Origin: a bacterium
GTDB taxonomy: Bacteria > Bdellovibrionota_B > Oligoflexia > Silvanigrellales > Silvanigrellaceae
Direction of reading: 5' to 3'
Length of the DNA: 64,000 nucleotides
NCBI GenBank assembly: GCA_009918675.1
Contig: RGDM01000005.1
Span: forward strand, 35,532 to 99,531
Shown here: positions 17,664 to 25,203 of the stretch, one piece after another
Numbering within the stretch: the first letter of the stretch is position 1
How the letters are laid out: each line of letters opens with the position of its first letter
The notes under the pieces: model-generated
Database searches by the model: none
What the model was told of the DNA's origin: nothing
Seen by the model: the letters and a program-made list of their open reading frames with translations, nothing else
Program-made: the position numbers and the translations under genes

Positions 17664-18815
17664 ATTGGCTTTGCTCGGATTAGAACTCACCCGCTCCAAC
17701 TCTGCAGAGATTGAACTCGCGAGGTTTGCAGGAGATCCAATCTTGCGATTGTTCACATAGAATGTTGGAGTGCCCGACACACCAGCGGCAGTCAGTTTTG
17801 TATTCGCGGCTTCAACCGCTTTTTTTGCATCTTCAGAAGCTAAACAGGTTTCAAAATCCTTAACGCCAATGCCTGCATCTTGAGCTGCTTTTATGGCCGT
17901 ATCTGCGTAGGCTTTTTCAGTATTTGGCGAAACGGGGTTGGCCGCATCGAGCGGAACTGCGAAGGCCTTCTCGTGATATTTCCAGAACTGATCATTGCCT
18001 TGCTTGTTTGCACACCAAGCGCCACGCACAAGAACACCACTCAAGCCATTCGGACGAAGCGCAAAGTTCGCTTGGACAAATTTGATTTTGCCAGCATATT
18101 CCTTTGTGATCTTTTCAACGTCTTCAACGGCATGACGGCAATGCGGACATAGATAATCGGAAGCCTCAACAACCACAACCTTCGCATTCTCCGCGCCGCG
18201 ATAAGGAAGTCCGCTGAGATCCAGCGCAACCAACGGAGCAACTGGTGCTTTCAACAGCACCTTCAGGCGGCCTTTTTCTTCCAGTTTTGCAACTTCCTGG
18301 CGGACCTGCTCGCCCGCTTGCTGGCCTTGCATAAATTGCTCGAGTTGAGGGCGCACTTGTTCATAAGTTGTGCCGGGTGGAAGGCTTTTCTTGTTTGCCT
18401 CAAAGAAAGACTTCATGTCTGCTTCAGTGACTTTCTTTGCTTCCATTAAAGTACGCAATTCAGGCAGCGGCTTGCCGCCCTTGAAGTCGATTTTCTTCTC
18501 GGTTGCGAGCGCAACACGCAAAGCAACTTCTTTGGCCAAAGTTGCAGTTGCATCGTGCATCTGACTTTGCATTTGGAATAATTGATCTTGAACATCAGAG
18601 GGGAGATCTTCACGACTATACGCTTTACCATCAACTTCAAACAAAGCTGCCTGAGTCGAGCCAGCGCCTTCCACTGAGCAGGACCCTGCCGCCGCGGAAG
18701 ATGACGACGATTGAGTGGTCGATTTCTTGAGGACTGTTGAAGTTGCGGCGACTCCAATCGCAGCACCGAGACAGACACCTCCCAACAAGACTCCAATGAC
18801 TTTAGCGTTCGACAT
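17661..18815 (-). CDS. Membrane-anchored SurA-like/DsbA-like thiol oxidoreductase
   Basis: Probable periplasmic disulfide oxidoreductase or isomerase of 384 residues. An N-terminal hydrophobic anchor (VIGVLLGGVCLGAAIGVAA, no clear cleavage site) is followed by a Ser-rich linker. A helical region of about 60-190 resembles the SurA/PpiC N-terminal chaperone fold. A DsbA/thioredoxin_4 domain of about 205-375 carries the CPHC active site in DYLCPHCRH and the cis-Pro loop SGTPTFYV. The ATG at 18815 has GAAAGGA upstream; a GTG at 18839 overlapping the upstream gene is less likely. It is co-directional with the DUF2058 gene and converges with the galactose operon. The combination suggests folding of exported, cysteine-containing proteins such as the RCC1-repeat lipoprotein; that link is speculative. 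Confidence 0.85.
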   Translation of the reverse strand: MSNAKVIGVLLGGVCLGAAIGVAATSTVLKKSTTQSSSSSAAAGSCSVEGAGSTQAALFEVDGKAYSREDLPSDVQDQLFQMQSQMHDATATLAKEVALRVALATEKKIDFKGGKPLPELRTLMEAKKVTEADMKSFFEANKKSLPPGTTYEQVRPQLEQFMQGQQAGEQVRQEVAKLEEKGRLKVLLKAPVAPLVALDLSGLPYRGAENAKVVVVEASDYLCPHCRHAVEDVEKITKEYAGKIKFVQANFALRPNGLSGVLVRGAWCANKQGNDQFWKYHEKAFAVPLDAANPVSPNTEKAYADTAIKAAQDAGIGVKDFETCLASEDAKKAVEAANTKLTAAGVSGTPTFYVNNRKIGSPANLASSISAELERVSSNPSKAN

Positions 18816-18835
18816 GTGCGTCCTTTCTAAATTTC

Positions 18836-19369
18836 TCACTCTCCGAGCAGGATGTCTGAGTCATCCGCGATCTCGGAATGCAGGGTGATGATCATGCTTG
18901 AATTCAGCTGCATGATTGTATGCGCAGTATGATACGGCAGAATAACAAATTCATCTACCTGCTGACTCAAACGTCCGATCGCAAGCTTACCGCGCGCAAG
19001 AAGCTCGCGTTGCCAAGCCGTCACCAAGACTTTGCGGACATGTCGCTCACCCTCAAGAAAGTAGTAGACTTCACGGGCACGATTTTCATTGGCAGCATTA
19101 GACTTCATGAGCTGAAGGCAGCGCAGTTGATTTTCTCGCTCGATCCTCAGTTGCTCGCGTTGCAGGTTGAGTTGCAGGTCAGCGTTCTGTTTTGCAACGC
19201 GATCAGCCTCAAGACGCAAGCGTTCTTGCTCGCGTTCCGTTTCGAGCTCATCTGCAACGACTTTGTTTTTTTTAGCGTGGTGCTCTTTAAGCTTGGCCTG
19301 CGCCTCAACCTGTTTGGCTTGCTTCTTTGAGACCAGTCCCGCTTTCAGAAATTGGTCGCGAAGGCTCAT
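18836..19369 (-). CDS. DUF2058 family protein (YaiL-like)
   Basis: A 177-residue cytoplasmic protein of the DUF2058 family, recognised by its start MSLRDQFLKAGLVSKKQAKQ and its length (family members are about 175-185 residues). Residues 15-90 are highly charged and probably helical. The C-terminal part (from about 95) is more globular, with VYYFLEGERHVRKVLV and LPYHTAH blocks. The biochemical role of the family is not established. The ATG at 19369 has GGGAGGA upstream. It lies 20 bp before the DsbA-like gene, and the 371-bp gene-free region upstream presumably holds its promoter. Confidence 0.88.
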   Translation of the reverse strand: MSLRDQFLKAGLVSKKQAKQVEAQAKLKEHHAKKNKVVADELETEREQERLRLEADRVAKQNADLQLNLQREQLRIERENQLRCLQLMKSNAANENRAREVYYFLEGERHVRKVLVTAWQRELLARGKLAIGRLSQQVDEFVILPYHTAHTIMQLNSSMIITLHSEIADDSDILLGE

Positions 19370-19435
19370 GAGGGTTCCTCCCAGCAAATCTCAAGCCCTT
19401 TTTAAAGCATACCCGAGCACCTCTGCCCAGACTCC

Positions 19436-19473
19436 ATATCTAGTGAAATTAGTAATTCATTAACACTAGATAT
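19436..19473. repeat. Perfect 10-bp inverted repeat
   Basis: ATATCTAGTG (19436-19445) and CACTAGATAT (19464-19473) are exact reverse complements separated by 18 AT-rich bases. It could be a regulator-binding operator for the DUF2058 gene, whose start is about 70 bp away, or an mRNA hairpin. It has no T-run on either side, so it is not a standard terminator. Confidence 0.6.
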
Positions 19474-19580
19474 AGCGTGTAAGTTGTTTTTACCGAAAAT
19501 TAAGTAGTATTTCCCGAATGTAAGAATTTAAGCCAACAATTCATGAAGTTATAAAGTTACCTCGGGTTTGTTGTGGTTAG

Positions 19581-19603
19581 TTATCCACACCTTTCGTGGA
19601 TAA
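19581..19603. promoter_or_regulatory. Two facing DnaA-box-like sites
   Basis: TTATCCACA at 19581-19589 matches the DnaA-box consensus exactly. CGTGGATAA at 19595-19603 is, on the other strand, TTATCCACG, one mismatch from consensus. Together they form a perfect 8-bp inverted repeat with a 7-bp spacer. The pair might regulate the downstream gene through DnaA, or be a chance stem. No dnaA, dnaN or other replication gene is in the window, so an origin is not supported. Confidence 0.4.
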
Positions 19604-19740
19604 CCCGTCAAGTCTCAAGCGCTTTGTTCTTGAAATCTATGAGTCTGATCGTTTTGCCTGCTAAAGTTGCACGCCTAAATCCTTGCAAAGATCGGTTATT
19701 ATGGTTGTGTTGAACACCACGCAACGTTCGAGAGGACGCC

Positions 19741-20253
19741 ATGCAGAACTTAAGTACGCTCAACTACGACAACCTCCAGATTAGAATTGAGGGGGATCCG
19801 AAGGAAAGCCTCAACATCTGGTTTGACGGCGAAGTCAATGAGAATTTTAAGGCCAATCTGGTTATTATTCCCGATGCAAAACATTTTCTTATTAATCTTT
19901 CAGGATTGAGGTCTATCAACTCACTCGGAATTCGTGAGTGGTCGCAGTTCCTTCAAACGCTGTGTCAGCGTTCACAGGTGACTCTTGAAGAATGTGCTGT
20001 CGTATTCATTGATCAGGCCAATATCGTCCCGCAGATCTTGGCAAAGGCAAAAGTGACTTCGTTCTTTGCACCTTATTTTTGTCCGCAATGCAACATTGAA
20101 CTCAATTGCAAACTCTCTGTAGTCACCCACCGCAAAAGGCTACTTGAACGCCGCGCCCCTCAACTCATTCATAGCTGTGGAGCAGAACTCCAATTTGATG
20201 CACTCGAAGAAAGTTATTTTGCACATATGGACCGCATCGTGAGCGAAAAGTGA
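19741..20253 (+). CDS. STAS-like domain protein with C-terminal cysteine-rich motif
   Basis: An unnamed 170-residue protein. Residues about 1-100 have the pattern of a STAS/anti-sigma-antagonist-like fold: IWFDGEVNENF, then HFLINLSGLRSINSLGIREW where the phospho-serine loop would be, then a VFIDQANIVPQIL helix. The C-terminal 65 residues hold CPQC (about 115-118) and a later single Cys in HSCGAEL, suggesting an incomplete or three-Cys zinc ribbon. The ATG follows GAGAGGACGCC. The stop overlaps the GTG of the methyltransferase gene (GTGA), so the two are probably translationally coupled. Role unknown; regulatory protein interaction is the most likely guess. Confidence 0.6.
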   Translation: MQNLSTLNYDNLQIRIEGDPKESLNIWFDGEVNENFKANLVIIPDAKHFLINLSGLRSINSLGIREWSQFLQTLCQRSQVTLEECAVVFIDQANIVPQILAKAKVTSFFAPYFCPQCNIELNCKLSVVTHRKRLLERRAPQLIHSCGAELQFDALEESYFAHMDRIVSEK

Positions 20254-21089
20254 AAACAAATGAACAAAAAATATACGGACGCAATGCGTGCCTTTCGTTT
20301 GCCAAAGCACACCCAGACTTAGTTATTCGCGCATATTGCACAAACACAAGTCGCGGACCACTTGGGTTTCTGCTGAAATATCTGTCTGAACAGAAACGCG
20401 CGTATCACATTGTCGAAAACAGTGAACTGAACAAGATTAGTGAAAGCGAACACCACGAAGGTTTTTGTCTCCTGATTTCCCGCCCAACTGTGGGATCGCA
20501 AGAGGAGCTTTTCGAAGCCCTCAAAGTTGAAAAAAAGACTGGCAAAGAACTCATTTTGTGCCTCGATGGCATCAGTAATCCACACAATTTAGGTTCGATT
20601 GTTCGAACAGCTGCTCACTTCGGCATAAAAAGGATTGCCCTCATCAACATCGCCGAAGAAAGTCAGCGCTCACTGGTGTCCGGAGCATTTCATCGCACCG
20701 CAGAAGGTGGTGCAGTTCACGTTCAGGTTTATTTGATTCATTCTGCCGACCAATTCCTAAAGACCTTGCAAAATTCTTTTGAATACAAAATCGCTGTCAC
20801 CTCGAGCCATGGTCGCGGTGTCTCACTCAACTCGACTCAGTTGCCCAGCAAATTGGCCCTCGTGATGGGTTCCGAGGCGCATGGAATTAGCGAGGATGTC
20901 CTTCGACTGGCGAGTTTGCGCATTTGCATAGACGGGACTGGCCACGTTGAAAGCCTCAACGTGGCCAGTGCAACTGCAATTCTACTCAATGAATTTGCGA
21001 GACAAAATCAGCGCGCGCGTAGCTCTTTACTTTCGAGCAAACCAACCCGTGCCGCACGACCGGCGGGTAGAAAACGCAGCGGGTCTTGA
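20250..21089 (+). CDS. SpoU/TrmH family RNA 2'-O-ribose methyltransferase
   Basis: SAM-dependent methyltransferase acting on tRNA or rRNA, most like RlmB-type 23S rRNA enzymes because of its substrate-binding N-terminal domain (about 1-85, IYGRNACLSFAKAHPD). The knotted catalytic domain (about 105-260) shows CLDGISNPHNLGSIVRTA (motif 1), ALVMGSEAHGIS (motif 2) and ESLNVASATAILLNEFAR (motif 3). The C-terminal tail is basic. The start is a GTG overlapping the upstream stop; the nearby ATG is out of frame. Its last 82 bp overlap the convergent M23 lipoprotein gene. The exact target nucleotide cannot be read from sequence. Confidence 0.92.
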   Translation: MKTNEQKIYGRNACLSFAKAHPDLVIRAYCTNTSRGPLGFLLKYLSEQKRAYHIVENSELNKISESEHHEGFCLLISRPTVGSQEELFEALKVEKKTGKELILCLDGISNPHNLGSIVRTAAHFGIKRIALINIAEESQRSLVSGAFHRTAEGGAVHVQVYLIHSADQFLKTLQNSFEYKIAVTSSHGRGVSLNSTQLPSKLALVMGSEAHGISEDVLRLASLRICIDGTGHVESLNVASATAILLNEFARQNQRARSSLLSSKPTRAARPAGRKRSGS

Positions 21090-21766
21090 GGGATTCCACC
21101 TGAAACGCGTGTTTCAAAGTGAAGATGGTAGCCAGTGGCACGTCCGCTTCGGCCCACATACCCAAGCAGTTCGCCTGCTCTAACAAACTGACCTTCTCTC
21201 ACAGCGATGCGTAGCATGTGAGCATACAAAGTTTGCGTGTCGTGATCGTGACCAACGATCGCGACAACTCCGTAAGCACGCTTTCTTTTCGAGAGCAAAA
21301 CCTGTCCGTCTGCGGCAGCCAAAATGGGGTCGCCTTTGAGACCCTTGATATCAACGCCGGCATGCAATCGACCGTGGCGCATCCCAAATGGACTTGTGAT
21401 GTGGCCATCAAGCGGCCACGTCAAATCCACAGGAAACAACTTTTGCGACAATCCTTCTTGAGTCGTCGAGCCTGCAGGGAGCTCGATTGCAACATCGGGC
21501 TCATCGGGGTTTGCATCACCTGCTGCAACTTCATTCGCTTGCTGTTCAAATGCTTTTTCGGCTGTTGCCTGATCATCGAATCCAAAAAACCGGCTTTCTA
21601 CTTGCCGCTGACGCGATAAGAACACGGGGTCCAGTTGCACAACCTCAGATGATTCTGCGATTGATCCGCGCAGAAACAACTCCGAAGTCTCGCGCTTTGC
21701 GATGCAACCAACCGCGGCAAGGAGTGCAGCGGCAAGAGCGCATCCACTCACACGAAAAGAAACCAT
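21008..21766 (-). CDS. M23 (LytM-type) peptidase lipoprotein
   Basis: A 252-residue lipoprotein: the signal peptide VSGCALAAALLAAVGC ends in a lipobox, followed by about 90 acidic, low-complexity residues and a LytM domain (about 125-240). Zinc ligands of M23 enzymes are visible as H-x-x-x-D in HAGVDI and the HLHFE motif, so it may be a true peptidoglycan endopeptidase; the HMLRI region would supply the remaining His. SPFGMRHGRLHAG is the characteristic opening. The ATG at 21766 (GGGAG upstream) places the lipobox correctly. Its 3' end overlaps the methyltransferase gene by 82 bp on the opposite strand, and both C-termini look genuine. Confidence 0.88.
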   Translation of the reverse strand: MVSFRVSGCALAAALLAAVGCIAKRETSELFLRGSIAESSEVVQLDPVFLSRQRQVESRFFGFDDQATAEKAFEQQANEVAAGDANPDEPDVAIELPAGSTTQEGLSQKLFPVDLTWPLDGHITSPFGMRHGRLHAGVDIKGLKGDPILAAADGQVLLSKRKRAYGVVAIVGHDHDTQTLYAHMLRIAVREGQFVRAGELLGYVGRSGRATGYHLHFETRVSGGIPQDPLRFLPAGRAARVGLLESKELRAR

Positions 21767-22091
21767 TTCCAACTCCCAACATCTGGACACTCGGCCGGCA
21801 CTCAGGCTTTCTCTGACGAATTCTGGATTCGCAGGGAAAACGCATTTCATCTTATTGAGGCTCGGATACACCCTGCCTCAACTTGAACAGCGAGCGTCAA
21901 ACTAGGAACACATTCCAAAAGAGCAATTCATGGCTCCCTTGGTTGCTCAGTCAACACTAAAACCCTAGTCCGATTCGCCGCTTGATGCAACCCAACGAAT
22001 GGACTGAAATTTTAGTGAGTTATAGAATTTTGGCGCAATGAATTTCATTGTCACCAATTGTCAAGACCGCCAAACTGCAACAATTTAAAGC
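21767..22091. other. Gene-free intergenic stretch with one hairpin
   Basis: About 325 bp between the M23 gene and the end of the FHA-TonB gene, both on the minus strand. TTGAGGC (21855-21861) and GCCTCAA (21875-21881) form a 7-bp stem with a 13-nt loop. The stretch must include the promoter of the M23 gene, but I could not assign hexamers with confidence. I see no coding frame. Confidence 0.4.
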
Positions 22092-24065
22092 TTATGTGCT
22101 CGGAGTGAACACGAACGGATAGACAACTTTCACTTCCCCGCCGCCGCGTGGAAGAGGGAATTTCCAACGGCGAATCTCTCGAGTGATACAGCTTTCGGTT
22201 GGACCATCGCTTAAGTCACTATTCGCTATGTCGGACTTTGAAACTCGGCCATCGGGTGTGATTGTGAAGTTGGTAATCACGCGGCCAGCGAGCCCGCGCT
22301 TACCTTGCAGTCGGGTTTCATAACAAGCCTTGATTTTGGCAAGATTCGCTTTGATGACGGCTTCAATCTCTTCTCTGCTCAAGCTTCCCTCGAGAACAGC
22401 ATCTGTTGCGGGTGCAGAGACAGATCCAATTCTAATTTTGCCACCGCCTCCGCTATCGCGGCGTCCCCCAGCTCCATTTCCCCCAGCGCCAAAGCCTCCT
22501 GCGCCGAGTCCCTTGAGTGCGTCGCCAGGCCCTCCCGAGGACAAGGAGTTTCCTTCACCAATGCCGCCAAGGCCCATGCTTCCGCGTTTTCCGCTTCCGC
22601 TTCCACCACCTAGGCCACCACCGTTGGCTTTTACTCCAATGGCAATTTTGCCTGCGCCTTCAGCGTTGATGGTTTTACCGATATCACTTCCGAGCGTGTC
22701 GAGGTTTAAACCTCCGAGTTCATCTTTCTTGCCACCCTCAACGCCCATCATGCTTGATTTATCATTACCCTGTCTTTGCCCCGCAAATGCTCCCGAGGTA
22801 CCGCCACGCGCGCCCCCACCATTTCCTCCGTTGACTTGTTTTTTCGGCCCAAGAAAAGGATCTTTTGTATTCTTCTTCTCGCCGGTCACGGGACCCTGAT
22901 TCTTCGCGGGCGACTCTGGCTTCGGATTTGGCCTTTGCACAGGCGTGTTCACCACGGGGCGTGGGGTTGGCTCCGCCTTGGCAGGTTGAGTTGGCTTCGG
23001 CTTAGGTGCCGGAGTGCTCTTCTTTTCGGGCGCGGGGGTTTTGATGACCACCGTCGGCTTAGGTGCCGGAGGTTCGGGTTTATCAGTAGGCTTGGGAGTT
23101 GGCGTCTGGACTGTGAACACCGTTGTCCATGCATCGTCATTGACCTCATCCGTTGGCGGGTAACTCGCATTAGCAATTGCCAACAAGAGCGCAAGCACTG
23201 TGTAGAGAACGCCCGCATAAGCAAAGACAATTGGCTTACCATCGAGTTCTTCAACTTTGCGCAAAACAGGATTGGGCACAGACACTCGGGTCATAAAGTA
23301 ACTAATAGTGCCATGTTGAATCAGCGCCATGTCGTTTGCAGACAACTGAACTTCGGCTGGTCCTTTGACTTGCTCAAAACGTGCACCACGGCGAACCCGA
23401 GCGCGCATTTCGTCGTTCAAATAAACAACCGCTTTTGAACCCTTCACGTCTGCAATTTTCAAGCCACGGGTATTTGCTTTAGGACCCACACCAATCAGGT
23501 CACCATCAGATTCGTTACCGATAACGACTTTGTTGCTTCGAACTTCGTCACCTGGGAGCTGTTCGCCTCCGTAGTGACGCACATCGAGAATACTTTGATC
23601 CCAGAATGCGACAACCTCGAGGGTACTTCCGGTGCGACGATCTTTCTCCGCGGTAAAGAGTAAACGCGAATTTACGATCCGTGGAACCGTGGATTTATCG
23701 GCGTCAACTTTTCCTGTAGGTCCTGTGCCAGCATCCTTGCTTGGGGCCTGCGCAGCAGCATCTGCAGCCGCTTGAACTTGAACAACAACTCCAGCAATAG
23801 AGATTTTATCGCCAGCATTTATAGCCGCTGAAACGTCGATCTTTTTACCGTTCAGTAGGACGCCGCTCTCACTTGCCATGTCAACAACCGTGGCGATCCC
23901 CGTCTCGGGATCCAATTCAATCATTGCATGAATCGGCTCAACTGATTTGCCGGGAATGACCAAATGATTCGTTGTCAAACGACCAATAATCACTTGCCCC
24001 GATTCAAGAACGAACGAATCGGGATAACCAGGCATCACTTTATTTGCGACAAGCAGAAGAGCCAT
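22092..24065 (-). CDS. FHA-domain, Pro/Gly-rich, TonB-like linker protein (GltG-like)
   Basis: 657 residues in clear modules. A cytoplasmic FHA domain (about 15-100) has GRLTTNHLVIPGKSVEPIHA, the phospho-threonine-binding pattern with an altered S-x-x-H. A second cytoplasmic region, about 120-270, follows. A single membrane segment lies near 280 (FAYAGVLYTVLALLLAIA). A Pro/Lys-rich TonB-like spacer spans about 315-400, and a long Gly-rich tract about 410-555. The C-terminal domain, about 560-657 (SREEIEAVIKANLAKIKACYE...LAGRVITNFTI), is AgmX/PglI-type and resembles TonB-C. Such proteins link an ExbBD-type motor in the inner membrane to the outer membrane. In Myxococcus, GltG has an FHA domain, a membrane segment and TonB-like part. 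It is last in the machinery operon. Confidence 0.85.
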   Translation of the reverse strand: MALLLVANKVMPGYPDSFVLESGQVIIGRLTTNHLVIPGKSVEPIHAMIELDPETGIATVVDMASESGVLLNGKKIDVSAAINAGDKISIAGVVVQVQAAADAAAQAPSKDAGTGPTGKVDADKSTVPRIVNSRLLFTAEKDRRTGSTLEVVAFWDQSILDVRHYGGEQLPGDEVRSNKVVIGNESDGDLIGVGPKANTRGLKIADVKGSKAVVYLNDEMRARVRRGARFEQVKGPAEVQLSANDMALIQHGTISYFMTRVSVPNPVLRKVEELDGKPIVFAYAGVLYTVLALLLAIANASYPPTDEVNDDAWTTVFTVQTPTPKPTDKPEPPAPKPTVVIKTPAPEKKSTPAPKPKPTQPAKAEPTPRPVVNTPVQRPNPKPESPAKNQGPVTGEKKNTKDPFLGPKKQVNGGNGGGARGGTSGAFAGQRQGNDKSSMMGVEGGKKDELGGLNLDTLGSDIGKTINAEGAGKIAIGVKANGGGLGGGSGSGKRGSMGLGGIGEGNSLSSGGPGDALKGLGAGGFGAGGNGAGGRRDSGGGGKIRIGSVSAPATDAVLEGSLSREEIEAVIKANLAKIKACYETRLQGKRGLAGRVITNFTITPDGRVSKSDIANSDLSDGPTESCITREIRRWKFPLPRGGGEVKVVYPFVFTPST

Positions 24066-24081
24066 ATCTCAAATCCCTTCG

Positions 24082-25200
24082 TTAATTTGATGAAGCGCGA
24101 CCTGCTGCATCTTCGGTCTTTTCACCCGAGCCAGCGGCTTTTTGTTTCGCATTTTCTGCTTTCGCCGCCTCTTCCTGACTCTGCAACTTGCTCAGGAGAT
24201 TTCGAGCTTTCGAATCAAAATCAACAAGCGAACCCGGTGCATCATTATATTTTTCTAAAAGTGAAATAGCTTCATTGCGTTTTGCGGGAATTTCGGAGAG
24301 TGCAAGTGCAAGATTCCAAAGTGCACGCCGATCGCTTGGACGTGCACGTTGCACAGCGCGAAGATAATCCAAAGCTTCCTCTGTTTTTCCAGACTGCCGA
24401 TAAGCAATCCCAAGCGCGGCTTTAACGTTGAGGTTGCCAGTGCTCGAGTCTTTGAGTTTGTTTAATTGACCCAGAGCACCCTCATGGTCGCCTGCTTTGA
24501 GAGCAAAAAAAGCGAGTGTTAGAATCGCAGGCTCATAGTTCAGCTTGGCAGCCTCTCGAAAGGCGGCCATGGCCAAAACAGTCTTCTTTTCTGTAAAGAA
24601 CATTAAACCACGCGCATGCAGAACCGCTGCGTTCACTTTTTCCTTACCTTTGCCAACCGTCTCTGCACTATCAAGTAAATACTGCATCATTCCAAAATCG
24701 CGGCGCAGCAGTGCCGTGTAGGCACATTCGATTAATATCCATGGATCGCGAGAAGATGCTGTCGAACCGCGCTTTTCAAGAACCGAAAGGAAGTCTCGAC
24801 TGGTTCCGGAAAGGCGCCTAAAAACAAGGTAAGAAATAAGCGAACCGCCATCATCGTTGTGATCACGATAGACTTGCTCAAGATCTCGCAACACATCTTC
24901 GAGTTTTGCTTGCGGAATTTGTCCTGAAAAGCTCTCTTCATTCGAAAGTGTTGTTGTGGTAAACACAACCGCCGATTGCGAAAATGTTTGCCCTTTATTT
25001 GGCGCGGGAGTTTGCGCACGTTCATTTTTTGCTGCTTCAGTTTTTTTCGCTGAGCGTGCTGCTGGTTTGGCATCTTCACCACTCTCATCCGATGCCTTTG
25101 CCGCAGTGGTTGCACTTTGCGAATCCGTTGACGCGCAACCGGAAAGCAATGCTAAACAAGCAAATGGAACCAAAAATAAGGTAGAAGTCCAAGTCTTCAT
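24082..25200 (-). CDS. TPR lipoprotein of the gliding-type machinery (GltE/AglT-like)
   Basis: A 372-residue lipoprotein with lipobox LLSGC (Cys 22), a charged low-complexity stretch (about 25-75), and tetratricopeptide repeats over about 90-330. Examples are YAALLRRDFGMMQYLLDSAE, ALGIAYRQSGKTEEALDYL and ALWNLALALSEIPAKRNEAIS. The Ala/Glu/Lys-rich tail is probably disordered. The nearest well-studied analogue by architecture is the AglT/GltE TPR lipoprotein of Myxococcus gliding; this is inferred from architecture and neighbours, not alignment. It lies 3 bp after the 1062-residue TPR gene and 16 bp before the FHA-TonB gene. Confidence 0.75.
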   Translation of the reverse strand: MKTWTSTLFLVPFACLALLSGCASTDSQSATTAAKASDESGEDAKPAARSAKKTEAAKNERAQTPAPNKGQTFSQSAVVFTTTTLSNEESFSGQIPQAKLEDVLRDLEQVYRDHNDDGGSLISYLVFRRLSGTSRDFLSVLEKRGSTASSRDPWILIECAYTALLRRDFGMMQYLLDSAETVGKGKEKVNAAVLHARGLMFFTEKKTVLAMAAFREAAKLNYEPAILTLAFFALKAGDHEGALGQLNKLKDSSTGNLNVKAALGIAYRQSGKTEEALDYLRAVQRARPSDRRALWNLALALSEIPAKRNEAISLLEKYNDAPGSLVDFDSKARNLLSKLQSQEEAAKAENAKQKAAGSGEKTEDAAGRASSN

Positions 25201-25203
25201 GAT

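Larger units (their letters stand above)
19370..19740. promoter_or_regulatory. Gene-free divergent region with inverted repeats
   Basis: A 371-bp region between divergently transcribed genes (DUF2058 minus, STAS-like plus) with no coding frame I can support. It is AT-rich between about 19440 and 19560. It holds two separately listed symmetric elements, a 10-bp inverted repeat at 19436-19473 and two facing DnaA-box-like sites at 19581-19603. The STAS-like gene has GAGAGGA just before its ATG. It presumably contains both promoters. Confidence 0.5.

Noticed and set aside
19581..19603. Replication origin at the DnaA-like boxes
   Set aside because: Only two boxes are seen and no dnaA, dnaN or gidA neighbours; a regulatory site or chance is more likely.
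22330..22899. Long plus-strand open frame rich in proline
   Set aside because: It is the antisense shadow of the Gly/Pro-rich tract of the FHA-TonB gene; composition is explained by that gene, and it has no own ribosome site.
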